Under the pieces are notes generated by a model. The model searched no databases, had not been told where the DNA came from, and worked only from the letters and a program-made list of their open reading frames with translations. The position numbers and the translations under genes are program-made. A stretch of 64,000 nt of DNA, from assembly GCA_043782485.1 (NCBI GenBank), contig JAYWAL010000102.1, forward strand, positions 1-64,000. Direction: 5' to 3'. Below are positions 26,505 through 34,199 of the stretch, in pieces (the first letter of the stretch is position 1; each line of letters starts with the position of its first letter). Source of the DNA: JANXUC01 sp043782485 (GTDB lineage Bacteria > Acidobacteriota > Terriglobia > Terriglobales > Acidobacteriaceae).

Positions 26505-27566
26505 TCAGGGTCGGCGCGGGTTGGTGAAGTGCTCCCAGCCGCGAGGGACGAGTTCCCTGCTCGGCTGGCCAAGTTCGGAAATCTGAATGCAGCTTTTGCC
26601 TCGTTTCATGCCTTGTTTGGCGATGATTTGGCCGATGAAGGTCACAGGCACACCGCCAATCGAGCGCGGAACCTTGCGCGTGGCCGGGGCGGTGAACAGG
26701 AGCTCGTAGTCTTCGCCGCCGTGGAGAGCCTGCTCCAGGGTGGTATCGTGGGCCAGCGGGATGCTTTCGGCGGCGATTTCCGCGATGACGCCGCTTGCTT
26801 CGCAGAGGTGGTCGAGATCGGTGGAGAGGCCATCGCTGAGGTCGATCATGGCTGTGGCAAGGCCCCGCAGGGCCAGCCCGGCCGCCAGGCGGGGCTGGGG
26901 GTAGAAGTGGCCGGGAAAGCGTTTGGGGCTGAGTTTGAGCTTGGGGGCCGCGTAGAGGCGCTCCAGGGCGAGCGCAGAGGCCCCGAGAGCGCCGGTGACG
27001 TAGATTCTGTCCCCTGGGGAGGCTCCAGAGCGCCGCACGGCCTTGCCGGACGGGGCGGAGCCTAAAACCACGATGTCGGCTAAGATTTTCGCCTCCGAAG
27101 CCGGTCTTCTGGATTGGGAGGGGGACTGGGCAGTGTCTCCGCCGGCCAGGGTGACGCCGTGCCGGTCGGCGAGGTCTAGAAGGCCCCTGAGGAAGCCCTC
27201 CACCCAGCGCTGCGGCAGATCGGCGGGCAGGGCCAGCGACAGGAACGCGGCGAAGGGCTGGCCGCCCATGGCGGCGACGTCACTGAGGCCGCGGGCGAGG
27301 CAGCGATGGCCCACGGACTCGGGCGGGTGCCAATCGCGGCGGAAGTGGATGTTTTCCAGGGAGAAGTCTGTGGTGACGAGCAGCTCGTGTCCCTTGGGCA
27401 CGCGCAAGATGGCAGCGTCATCGCCAATGCCCAGACCGATGCCCAGGCCGATGCCCAGCGGGATGTGGCCCGAGCGGCGGGTGCTGGAGAGTTGGCGAAT
27501 GCGCCGGATCAGGTCTTTTTCGGGCAGAGGCACGTTTTCGATAGTAAACCCCGCGTCGTGTGGCAA
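26505..27566 (-). CDS. thiL: thiamine-monophosphate kinase
   Basis: 353 residues, of the AIR-synthase-like fold. Motifs include GIGDDAAIL (metal and ATP), VTTDFSLENIHFR, RGLSDVAAMGGQP, TLAGGDTAQSP, MIDLSDGLSTDLDHLCEASG and HGGEDYELLF. It phosphorylates thiamine monophosphate to the diphosphate cofactor. The frame opens with TTG 27566; GTG 27533 is another candidate. Just before the metal motif the chain reads GIGLGIGLGIGDD, encoded by a 12-nt tandem repeat, longer than the usual single GIGDD. No other thiamine gene is nearby. Confidence 0.9.
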   Translation of the reverse strand: MPHDAGFTIENVPLPEKDLIRRIRQLSSTRRSGHIPLGIGLGIGLGIGDDAAILRVPKGHELLVTTDFSLENIHFRRDWHPPESVGHRCLARGLSDVAAMGGQPFAAFLSLALPADLPQRWVEGFLRGLLDLADRHGVTLAGGDTAQSPSQSRRPASEAKILADIVVLGSAPSGKAVRRSGASPGDRIYVTGALGASALALERLYAAPKLKLSPKRFPGHFYPQPRLAAGLALRGLATAMIDLSDGLSTDLDHLCEASGVIAEIAAESIPLAHDTTLEQALHGGEDYELLFTAPATRKVPRSIGGVPVTFIGQIIAKQGMKRGKSCIQISELGQPSRELVPRGWEHFTNPRRP

Positions 27567-27621
27567 AACGATCGCGATTTCGTCGAGGAACGAATTTGAA
27601 CCTTTCGATCATCGGCTATTA

Positions 27622-28467
27622 TCAAGAGGGCGGGCGACAAGTTGATTTTTGCCCCTCCGGGATAACAGAGTTGATCTCTTGGCCGTAGCAGGTTCCGTCG
27701 GCAGTGCCCTTGAGCGTCAAAATGCCGATTGTCGGCGAGAGCATGGTGGCAGCGGCGTCAGTCACGCTCACGCTCTTGACATCGCATCCGGTCCCGCTCC
27801 AATCCGTTAATGCATCGGCCTTGGTTGCGAAGTAGGTGCCAAAAATGTTGATAAATGAAATTTCCTTGGCCGTCAGTTCCGCAATTTTTTTGGTGTCGTG
27901 TACTCTCCAGGCTTCCCAGACAGCTTTTTCGATCGCGAGCATGGCATCGGTGCCGACACCTGGAGCGGCGGGCTTAACCTCGTCCTCTTGAGGCACCTTA
28001 GACTTGGCGACCGGTTTCGCAGGAGCCGCTTTTGGATCGACAACCGGAGCTTCGGCGTGGAAAACTCCCTTCCATTGATCGTCGGCGAAAACGTATACGC
28101 TCGCCGCCCAACTGTGAGCCGGGACCTTTTGTCCGCCACAGGTGCCGTCAACGGTTGTCTTATAAGTGAGCAGCGCCACATCCTCACCGAGCGGGCTCGA
28201 CTGCTCGTCGGACAGGACGTAGCCTTGAATATCACAATCAGCGCCGGTGTATTCCCTTGTGGCTGATGCCTTATCGAGCTTGCCAGACGAACCATAGCCG
28301 ACAAACTTGTCCGAAAGAAATGTGTCCCAGAACTTCGCGTCCTTCGACTTCCAGGCTTCGTAGGCAATCTTTTCGAGCGTTACGAGCGCGTTCTTTGCAG
28401 GTGCGGCCAGCGCGGTCTTTGCATCCGTATCAGCGGCGTTTGTATTGTTCGAGAGCGCTGCATTTCC
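27622..28467 (-). pseudogene. remnant of a duplicated DUF4440/SnoaL-like protein
   Basis: The frame is open between stops from 28467 down to 27622 (281 codons) and encodes two similar units. The first is LEKIAYEAWKSKDAKFWDTF...GADCDIQGY...TVDGTCGG...VYVFADDQWKGVFH. The second is IEKAVWEAWRVHDTKKIAEL...GTGCDVKSV...TADGTCYGQ. These look like two NTF2-fold DUF4440 domains. No ATG, GTG or TTG exists upstream of the GTG at 28179, which would discard most of domain 1, and no signal peptide is present. The second unit also stops early, before its final strands. I read this as a gene that has lost both ends; expression of a 185-residue product from 28179 remains possible. Confidence 0.6.
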
Positions 28468-29050
28468 TTAGAATTTAGCGAGGTTCTCATGCAGTCTGTC
28501 AGGGGCCCTGATTTGGGAGCTGTTCCGGCACGGCTGAAGTGGCAGGATCAGCCCCTTCCCGCAGGTGCTAAAAGCCCCCTCAATTTTTAGGGCCGTGTCA
28601 CCGGGCTGAAGCCCGGTGCTGCCTTCAAATCTCGGATTTTTGCCGGGTGGGAACCGGTAGGACAGTGGCCGAATTCCCGGCTGCAATTGCTTTCCGGGCG
28701 GTCGGCAGAACGTCCAAGGACTTGAAAAGATTGACACTTTCGTAAGGGTTCTATGAGATTTGGTAGGTTGACTTGGGAGAACCTCGTTTGTTAACGTTTG
28801 GAGAGTCAATTTCCTGAAGTTACTGGCTGAACTGTTCCGGCGCATCGCCTGATGCTCAAGTGATCGCCGAACAACCTCAGCATGCACGCCTGGTTTCCGT
28901 TGAGGGTAATGGGACTTTGCCCGCATTGTGCTCACTCTTGTGAGAATGCGTTGCAAGCGAGAGTTCCGAACCGGGTTGTTTCCCGCAGGTCGTCTTGCTG
29001 GCGCAAGAGCCTCGGGTGAATTCAATCAAATTTATTTGGGACGGCAGTGA
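28468..29050. other. intergenic region upstream of the M23 peptidase
   Basis: A 583-bp gap. It contains a perfect hairpin, CACCGGGCTGAAGCCCGGTG (28599-28618), and other GC hairpin fragments in its left half. The right half is less structured and probably holds the promoter of the gene at 29051. No protein or RNA gene is recognisable. Confidence 0.45.
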
Positions 29051-29965
29051 TTGCGTAAACAGTCCTACATTTTGTTTGTGTCGCGCGGCGAAGATGGCCA
29101 GCTGCGCAAGATTCCTATTTCCTTGAATTATTTGTACGTGCTGGTGGCGGGCATTGGCATTGGCATGCTCAGCCTTACGGGCATTGCTGGTTCGTATACG
29201 CGAATGCTGGTGAAGGTGCATCGTTTTAACCAGTTGCGGACGGAGAAAGATCAGCTAACGCAGCAGTACACGCAGCTCGAGCAGGTGGCGCAGGAGCGCG
29301 ATGTGCAGGTGGCGTCGCTGGGTTCTCTGGCCAGTGAAGTTTCCTCCCTCTACGGTTTAAAGGCTGAGCCCACGATGGTCAATACCGTGGAAAAGGTAGA
29401 CAGCAACCAAGTGGTGCATTCGATGGATCAGCTTTACGCCTTGCGCACGACGGCGCTGAGCGGAGCGGCATCGGTGGGAATTAGCACGCTGGGATTGCAG
29501 AGAAACCTTTCGACGGCGGATTGGATGCGCGCTTCGGCGATGCCCAATCTGTGGCCGGTTGAGGGCCAGGTGACGGGATCGTTTGGCGAGCGCACGGATC
29601 CCTTTAACGGAGAAGGCGCGTTCCACACGGGCGTGGATATTTCAGCCGAAGTGGGCGAGCCTGTGATTGCTCCAGCGGACGGCCAAGTGGCGTTTGCGGA
29701 CTTTATGGGTGGCTACGGCCGGGCTGTGCTTTTGGAACACGGCAATGGAGTGGCGACGCGTTACGGACATCTTTCCGGGTTCGCCGTGACGGCGGGACAG
29801 CGTGTCCATCGGGGTGATGTGATTGGGTATGTGGGATCGTCTGGCCGCAGCACGGGGCCGCATCTGCACTATGAAGTTCGCATTGGCGATACGCCGGTGA
29901 ATCCCTATAAGTATCTGCGGATGACCTGGGCGCGCCACCGTGGGAGTTTTGCCGCGGGGATGTAG
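29051..29965 (+). CDS. M23 family peptidoglycan endopeptidase, membrane-anchored
   Basis: 304 residues from the TTG at 29051. An N-terminal transmembrane helix (about 25-50, NYLYVLVAGIGIGMLSLTGIAG) is followed by a coiled coil (about 55-95, LRTEKDQLTQQYTQLEQVAQ). The C-terminal LytM domain (about 180-290) has the zinc ligands in FHTGVDIS (H-x3-D) and PHLHYEV (HxH), and the expected ATRYGHLSGF and GYVGSSGRSTGPH segments. It would cleave peptide cross-links in the periplasm, and the family often acts in division or envelope remodelling. All catalytic residues appear present. Confidence 0.92.
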   Translation: MRKQSYILFVSRGEDGQLRKIPISLNYLYVLVAGIGIGMLSLTGIAGSYTRMLVKVHRFNQLRTEKDQLTQQYTQLEQVAQERDVQVASLGSLASEVSSLYGLKAEPTMVNTVEKVDSNQVVHSMDQLYALRTTALSGAASVGISTLGLQRNLSTADWMRASAMPNLWPVEGQVTGSFGERTDPFNGEGAFHTGVDISAEVGEPVIAPADGQVAFADFMGGYGRAVLLEHGNGVATRYGHLSGFAVTAGQRVHRGDVIGYVGSSGRSTGPHLHYEVRIGDTPVNPYKYLRMTWARHRGSFAAGM

Positions 29966-30073
29966 TTTTCAGTTGTGAAATCCAGCGCCCGAAGGCGCTC
30001 GTTGTTTGGCTTTTTCGGTATGCCTGAAGGCATACCCTGATACGAAGCCTAAAACATCCCTCCGGACCGAAAA

Positions 30074-30117
30074 CTTATTCATTACAAGGCACTTATCGCA
30101 GCGCTGACGTGCTGCTT
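30074..30117 (-). repeat. R3 repeat, inverted copy
   Basis: On the minus strand: GCAGCACGTCAGCGCTGC, GATAAGT, then TTGTAATGAATAAGTTTT. Same core as the copies at 22342 and 25729 but opposite orientation. Confidence 0.75.
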
Positions 30118-30154
30118 GGGCAGTGGGCAGCTCGGGGTTTTTGGGTGGATTTGC

Positions 30155-30180
30155 CATGTGATGCTAAAATAGATCACATG
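30155..30180 (+). promoter_or_regulatory. operator and start region of the Phd/PIN operon
   Basis: Perfect arms CATGTGAT (30155-30162) and ATCACATG (30173-30180) surround a -10-like TAAAAT (30165-30170). TTGGGT at 30141-30146 could be the -35, 18 nt away. The right arm includes the antitoxin ATG, so a repressor bound here would cover promoter and start codon. Confidence 0.7.
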
Positions 30181-30420
30181 AAGACCGTGAGCGTACGCGA
30201 CCTGCGGTATGACTTCCCGAAAGTGGAGCGCTTGCTGCGCGAGGGCAACGATCTGCAGGTGACGAAGCGGAAGCGGGTGATTGCGCGGCTGGTGCCGGAG
30301 CGGGTGAGCGTGCCAGTCCCGTTGCCGGACTTCAGGGCGCGTTTGAAGAAAATTTATGGCAACAAAGTGCTCGAGGTATCCGGCGCGGAATTAATCTCGC
30401 AAGAGAGAGACCGCTATTGA
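30178..30420 (+). CDS. Phd/YefM-type antitoxin
   Basis: 80 residues from the ATG at 30178, the last three bases of an inverted repeat. The N-terminal half, MKTVSVRDLRYDFPKVERLL followed by V-T-K-R-K-R-V-I-A-R-L-V, fits the Phd/YefM DNA-binding fold. The C-terminal half is the charged region that wraps the toxin. No Shine-Dalgarno is visible, and with the -10 only seven nt upstream the message may be leaderless. Its stop overlaps the toxin start by four nt. Confidence 0.82.
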   Translation: MKTVSVRDLRYDFPKVERLLREGNDLQVTKRKRVIARLVPERVSVPVPLPDFRARLKKIYGNKVLEVSGAELISQERDRY

Positions 30421-30845
30421 GGATCTGCTTCGATGCGAGCTTTCTCTTTTCGCTTTATGCCAACGACGCACACACGGAATCGGCGCTATCCACCATGTCA
30501 AGCGTTTCAGGGAGTAGGCTGGTCACCCCGCTGACCGAATTGGAGTTAAGAAACTCCCTGGAATTGAGGGTCTTTCGCGGCGAACTGAGTTCACGTGCCG
30601 CACGCTCCGCCTACGCAGACTGGCAAACGGATCTAGCGGATGGCCTCTTTGAGTTGCGCCAGCCTCCTGAAAACTGGATTCGAAGATCACACACCATAGC
30701 ACAGCAGCAAACCGCGCGTGTTGGCACCCGAACGCTGGACCTGATTCATGTGGCCGCCGCGCTGGAGCTTGAGGCCGATGCGTTCTTTAGCTTCGATGAA
30801 AGACAGCGACGTTTGGCGCGGGAATTGAAGTTGAAGGTGAATTAA
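30417..30845 (+). CDS. PIN domain toxin (VapC-like)
   Basis: 142 residues starting at TTG 30417, overlapping the antitoxin stop (ATTGA). The PIN acidic residues are in RICFDASFLFSLY (first Asp), TELELRNSLELR (Glu), RTLDLIHVAAALELEADAFFSFDERQRRLA (third and fourth Asp). VapC toxins are magnesium-dependent RNases acting on tRNA or rRNA. Coupled translation with the antitoxin is the usual arrangement and supports a working module. Confidence 0.87.
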   Translation: MRICFDASFLFSLYANDAHTESALSTMSSVSGSRLVTPLTELELRNSLELRVFRGELSSRAARSAYADWQTDLADGLFELRQPPENWIRRSHTIAQQQTARVGTRTLDLIHVAAALELEADAFFSFDERQRRLARELKLKVN

Positions 30846-30931
30846 GACTGTTCCAAAATCTTTAGGCTCCATTTTCTTAATGTATTCATTGCTCGCTTAG
30901 CTTTACGGGCGGTGACTTGGCTTTTCTGTGC

Positions 30932-30953
30932 GCACGGGCGGGGACGCCCGTGC
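30932..30953. repeat. R2 GC hairpin repeat
   Basis: Identical over 22 nt to 11521-11542 (arms GCACGGGC and GCCCGTGC), also followed by CTCCA. It lies between convergent genes. Confidence 0.8.
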
Positions 30954-30977
30954 CTCCATTGGATTGGTGGTTTCCGT

Positions 30978-31382
30978 CTAGCTGCGGAGGCCGCTCCAGT
31001 GTTCTGAAATTACGATGGAGTTGCCGGGGTTTTGCGGGTCGTATTTTACCGACGTCAGCAGGCCTAGGCGGCAACTGTGCAGGTTGATCCAGTGGCGTAG
31101 GCGGGTTACGTCTTGCGAGCAGTGGTACTCGACGCCGGCAATTTCATATTGATAGATGAGCAGTTCGTGGAAGAGCGGATCTTTTCCTGGCGCGATTTCC
31201 GTGTAGGACTCTTGCACGTCGAGGACGTTGCCGTCGGTGATGCGGCCGACGCGGTCGAGTAATTCCCGGCGCTGGCGCTCAATGTCGTCGGCGGTGACCT
31301 TTTTACGGCGGGTGAGACCGTAGATGGCCAGGCCCACGGCTACCAAGCCTAGAAAAATTGAATAGATCCGTAAGAAATCCAT
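30978..31382 (-). CDS. single-pass membrane protein, DUF3592-like
   Basis: 134 residues from the ATG at 31382; the frame opens further upstream at 31463 without homology. A transmembrane helix (IYSIFLGLVAVGLAIYGL, about 5-22) is followed by a basic charged stretch and a beta-rich cytosolic or periplasmic domain. Features such as YEIAGVEYHCSQDV and VKYDPQNPGNSIV resemble DUF3592 domains, where the Y-D-P-x-N-P motif is typical. The function is unknown. It stands alone. Confidence 0.65.
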   Translation of the reverse strand: MDFLRIYSIFLGLVAVGLAIYGLTRRKKVTADDIERQRRELLDRVGRITDGNVLDVQESYTEIAPGKDPLFHELLIYQYEIAGVEYHCSQDVTRLRHWINLHSCRLGLLTSVKYDPQNPGNSIVISEHWSGLRS

Positions 31383-31494
31383 GAGGCTGGTTGCGTTGAG
31401 GTGATCCTGCTTAGGATACCGCATCCGGAGTGGGGCGGGAGGGTACGAAAGTTGTAAGGGCAAGGCGGCGGACAGGAGCGCGCCCTACACAAGA

Positions 31495-32673
31495 CTACGG
31501 ATCCTGCTCGGTGGCTTCCTCGGAGCGGGGGCTTTCGTTGTTGCGGGCATCGACGGCGGTGATGGAATAGACGTAAGTTTGGGCTGGGGCGACGTTTGTG
31601 TCTCGGAACGCTGGGGCTTTTACGAGGTCGGCGTTGATCTTTGTGGGCTGGCCGGTGGCGTTGCGTCGATAGACGTTGTATCCGGCCAGATCGGCGTCGG
31701 TGTTGGCGTTCCAGATTAGATCGATGAACGGTTTTTGTCCGTCTCCGGAAAAGACTGCTTGCAGAGCTGTGGGCACATTTGGCGGGAACGTATCATGGGC
31801 GACAACGGTGACCGGAGCGGAGTCTTCGCCGGGAATGTCAATTGCATCTTTGCAGGCTGGAAGCGGCGAGGACTCGCCGGGGCATGCGTGTGGGGGGCCG
31901 GTGGTGAGGCGCGTGGTGACGTTGATGCGGTAGTCATAGGTTTTTTCCCAGGCGAACGTGGTATCAACGAGGCGCATTTTGTCTTGCGTGCCTTGGAGGA
32001 GTTCTCCGACGAAAACGGGTTGAGGAGCGTCTTTTGTATAACGAAATACGCGGTAGAAATAATGTGGAACGTTGTCGGTGCCGGGGATGGAGAGTAGCGG
32101 GCCGGACCAGGTGAGTACCACGCCTTCGGCTGTGAGCTGCGCCGCGAATTCTGTTGGCGGAGGTTGAGTGGAGGCGGCAGGCACTGTTTCCAGATTGGAA
32201 AGGCCCGCGCCACGATGGCTGGTATTGAGCGATTCGATGGCGTAGGTGGCTTGGGCGGCGGGTTGGTTTTTGGTCCAAGATGGGGGCAGCGGGTCAGCGT
32301 AACGTGCCGTGATGCGCTGCGGCGCGTTGGCAGCGGGCTTGGCGTTCGTGGTCTCGAGCTGCGACGAGGTGAGTTCGGCGGCGGGAGTGCCGCAGTCCGT
32401 AAGCTTTCCCAGCGAGAGGCTACGGCAGATACGCGTGGGACCGAGGAAGCGGATGCCCTCGCCGTCGGTGGTGCGTTGCGGGAGGGTCCAGGTGAGAAGG
32501 ACGGTGTTGCCTTTGCGTTCGGCTTTGAGATCGGTGACTGGGGTGGGGAGTTCGAGGGACGGGGGTTGGGGAGGGCTGGGGGCGGCGCAGGCGGTCATGA
32601 GCGCACAGAGAGCAAGAGCGAATGCAGATTGCAGATTGCAGATTGCAGAAGTAAGGGCTCGTTGTTCGGACAT
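31495..32673 (-). CDS. fibronectin type III domain lipoprotein
   Basis: 392 residues from the ATG at 32673. The signal peptide ends at a lipobox-like LMTAC (Cys about residue 29), followed by a Pro-rich tether (APSPPQPPSLELPTP). About three FnIII-like modules follow: VTDLKAERKGNTVLLTWTLP, TAEGVVLTWSGP and PFIDLIWNANTDADLAGYNVYRR...YVYSITAVDARNNES. The last is the clearest. It is probably an outer-membrane or inner-membrane surface lipoprotein that binds protein or polysaccharide. Codons 9-19 of the signal peptide are made of tandem AATCTGC units belonging to repeat family R4, so the start and the signal region may have been reshaped by the repeat. Confidence 0.75.
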   Translation of the reverse strand: MSEQRALTSAICNLQSAFALALCALMTACAAPSPPQPPSLELPTPVTDLKAERKGNTVLLTWTLPQRTTDGEGIRFLGPTRICRSLSLGKLTDCGTPAAELTSSQLETTNAKPAANAPQRITARYADPLPPSWTKNQPAAQATYAIESLNTSHRGAGLSNLETVPAASTQPPPTEFAAQLTAEGVVLTWSGPLLSIPGTDNVPHYFYRVFRYTKDAPQPVFVGELLQGTQDKMRLVDTTFAWEKTYDYRINVTTRLTTGPPHACPGESSPLPACKDAIDIPGEDSAPVTVVAHDTFPPNVPTALQAVFSGDGQKPFIDLIWNANTDADLAGYNVYRRNATGQPTKINADLVKAPAFRDTNVAPAQTYVYSITAVDARNNESPRSEEATEQDP

Positions 32674-32750
32674 GGTTGCGGCTCTTGAAAGTTTTGATTT
32701 TACTTCTGCAATCTGACTTCTTACTTCTGCAATTTTGTTTCCGCAATCTC
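32628..32750. repeat. R4 repeat overlapping a lipoprotein start
   Basis: The left arm has four GCAGATT/GCAGAAGT units (about 32632-32653) and the right arm reads TTTTACTTCTGCAATCTGAC with further TTACTTCTGCAA units. The centre contains the ATG (32673) of the FnIII lipoprotein gene, and the left arm is translated as part of its signal peptide. Confidence 0.7.
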
Positions 32751-34092
32751 AGGCTACCAGTTCCTTGAGCGCGCTGCGGAAGACTTGCGTGTGGCGGTCG
32801 ATGTCTTCGGCCTCGGTTTGCGGGGACATGAGGGCCATATTGTGAAACGGGGTGAGGAGAATGCCGCGGTTCATGGCGTACAGGTGGAGGAAGCGCTCGA
32901 GGTCGAAATCCATGGCGTCGTGGGCTTCGGTGCCGTTGCGGGGGGCTTGTTGTGCGAAGAGATATTCGGCGCGGCAACCGAGGCGGGTCACGTGCCACGG
33001 GATCTGGAAATCGGCGATGGCTTGGCGGACGCCTTCGGCCCATTGTTCTGCCAATGGAATCATGCGCTGAAAGGCCGATTCGGTGAGGACTCTTTCCAGG
33101 GTGGCGCGCATGGCGGCCAGAGAGAGGGCGTTGCCGGCAAGCGTGCCGCCGATGCCGCCGGTGTCACAGTCTTCCAGGCTGTGCCGGGCCTGGATGCGGC
33201 CGGCGACTTCTTGGGTTACGCCGTAGGCTGCGCCGGGAATACCTGCGCCGATGGCTTTGCCGAAGACGAGGATGTCTGGCTCGAGAGCGTCGGCCTTGGT
33301 GCTGCCACCGGGGCCGGCGCAAATGGTGTGCGTTTCGTCGATGATTAAGAGCGAGTTGTGTTTGCGGGTTAGATCGCGGAGGGCTGTGTGGAAGCCTAGG
33401 GCTGGCGGAACGATGCCGACGTTGGTCATGGCGGGTTCAGCCAGAACGCAGGCTACGTCGCCATGGGAAAGTTCGCGTTCGAGGGCTTCGATGTCGTTGA
33501 ATTCGACTACGCGAGTTGTGACGGCTGGGTTGACTGGCGGGCCAATATTTCCGCGGCGGGGGCCGACGGCGCCGTTGTGAAGCGTGGCAAATGTTTCATC
33601 CACGGAACCGTGGTAGCACCAGTTGAAGACTAAAATCTTAGGGCGGCCCGTGATTTGGCGGGCTAGACGAATGCTGAAGCGGTTGGCGTCGGTGGCGGTG
33701 AGCGTGAATTGCCAGTAGGGTAGGCCGAAGCGGCGCTGGAGTTCTTCGCCGACCCACACGGAATCTTCGCTGGGGAGCATGAGGGTGATGCCGCGCTTGG
33801 CTTGGTCTTCGATGGCTTTTACGGTTGCGGCTGGGGAGTGGCCCGTCATGGCTCCGGTGTCGCCTAGGCAGAAGTCGATGTAGCGGTGGCCGTCGACATC
33901 GGTGAAGTGAGCGCCCTGGGCTTCCCGGACGAATGGCGGGAAGGCCCCGGCCCACTTGGCCATCCAGTTCATGGGGACGCCACCGAGGAGCGAGTTGCGG
34001 GCGCGGTCGAAGAGGGCTTTGGATTTGGGGCGTTCGTCTACGAACTTTTTTTGTTCGCAGGACATTAGGGCGCGAAGGTTTTGGCGGTTCAT
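32749..34092 (-). CDS. class III aminotransferase, glutamate-1-semialdehyde aminomutase-like
   Basis: 447 residues of PLP fold type I. The PLP lysine is in PDILVFGKAIGAGIPGAAYG, the cofactor Asp in SLLIIDETHTICAGPGG, and the phosphate region near VFNWCYHGSVDET. Overall similarity is to HemL-like enzymes, but the sequence TATDANRFSIRLAR and the shortened N-terminus suggest a different amino donor or acceptor, as in the 'aspartate aminotransferase family' relatives. No haem genes are nearby, so I do not call it hemL. The start is ATG 34092, or ATG 34065 nine codons later. Confidence 0.82.
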   Translation of the reverse strand: MNRQNLRALMSCEQKKFVDERPKSKALFDRARNSLLGGVPMNWMAKWAGAFPPFVREAQGAHFTDVDGHRYIDFCLGDTGAMTGHSPAATVKAIEDQAKRGITLMLPSEDSVWVGEELQRRFGLPYWQFTLTATDANRFSIRLARQITGRPKILVFNWCYHGSVDETFATLHNGAVGPRRGNIGPPVNPAVTTRVVEFNDIEALERELSHGDVACVLAEPAMTNVGIVPPALGFHTALRDLTRKHNSLLIIDETHTICAGPGGSTKADALEPDILVFGKAIGAGIPGAAYGVTQEVAGRIQARHSLEDCDTGGIGGTLAGNALSLAAMRATLERVLTESAFQRMIPLAEQWAEGVRQAIADFQIPWHVTRLGCRAEYLFAQQAPRNGTEAHDAMDFDLERFLHLYAMNRGILLTPFHNMALMSPQTEAEDIDRHTQVFRSALKELVA

Positions 34093-34129
34093 GATTTTCT
34101 CTTTGTTGCCCCTAGCAGTCGAGGTGGGG

Positions 34130-34191
34130 CAGGGTCCTTCGACTGCGGAATGCCTTCACTTCGTGAAGGTATTCCTGCGCTCGGGATGACA
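34130..34191 (-). repeat. R1 dispersed repeat with inner hairpin
   Basis: On the minus strand it begins TGTCATCCCGAGCGCAGGAA and ends GCAGTCGAAGGACCCTG; the inner hairpin is ACCTTCACGAAGTGAAGGCA. It lies in the 107-bp gap between hslU and the aminotransferase gene. Confidence 0.8.
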
Positions 34192-34199
34192 GCGTTAAT

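Noticed and set aside
27873..28367. 164-codon minus-strand frame starting MPTKPGSRR
   Set aside because: It is out of frame with the clear duplicated DUF4440-like translation and is Arg/Ser/Pro-rich, so I treat it as a shadow.
32749..34092. Calling the aminotransferase hemL
   Set aside because: Fold and PLP motifs fit, but residues around the substrate region differ and no haem genes are near, so a specific name is not supported.
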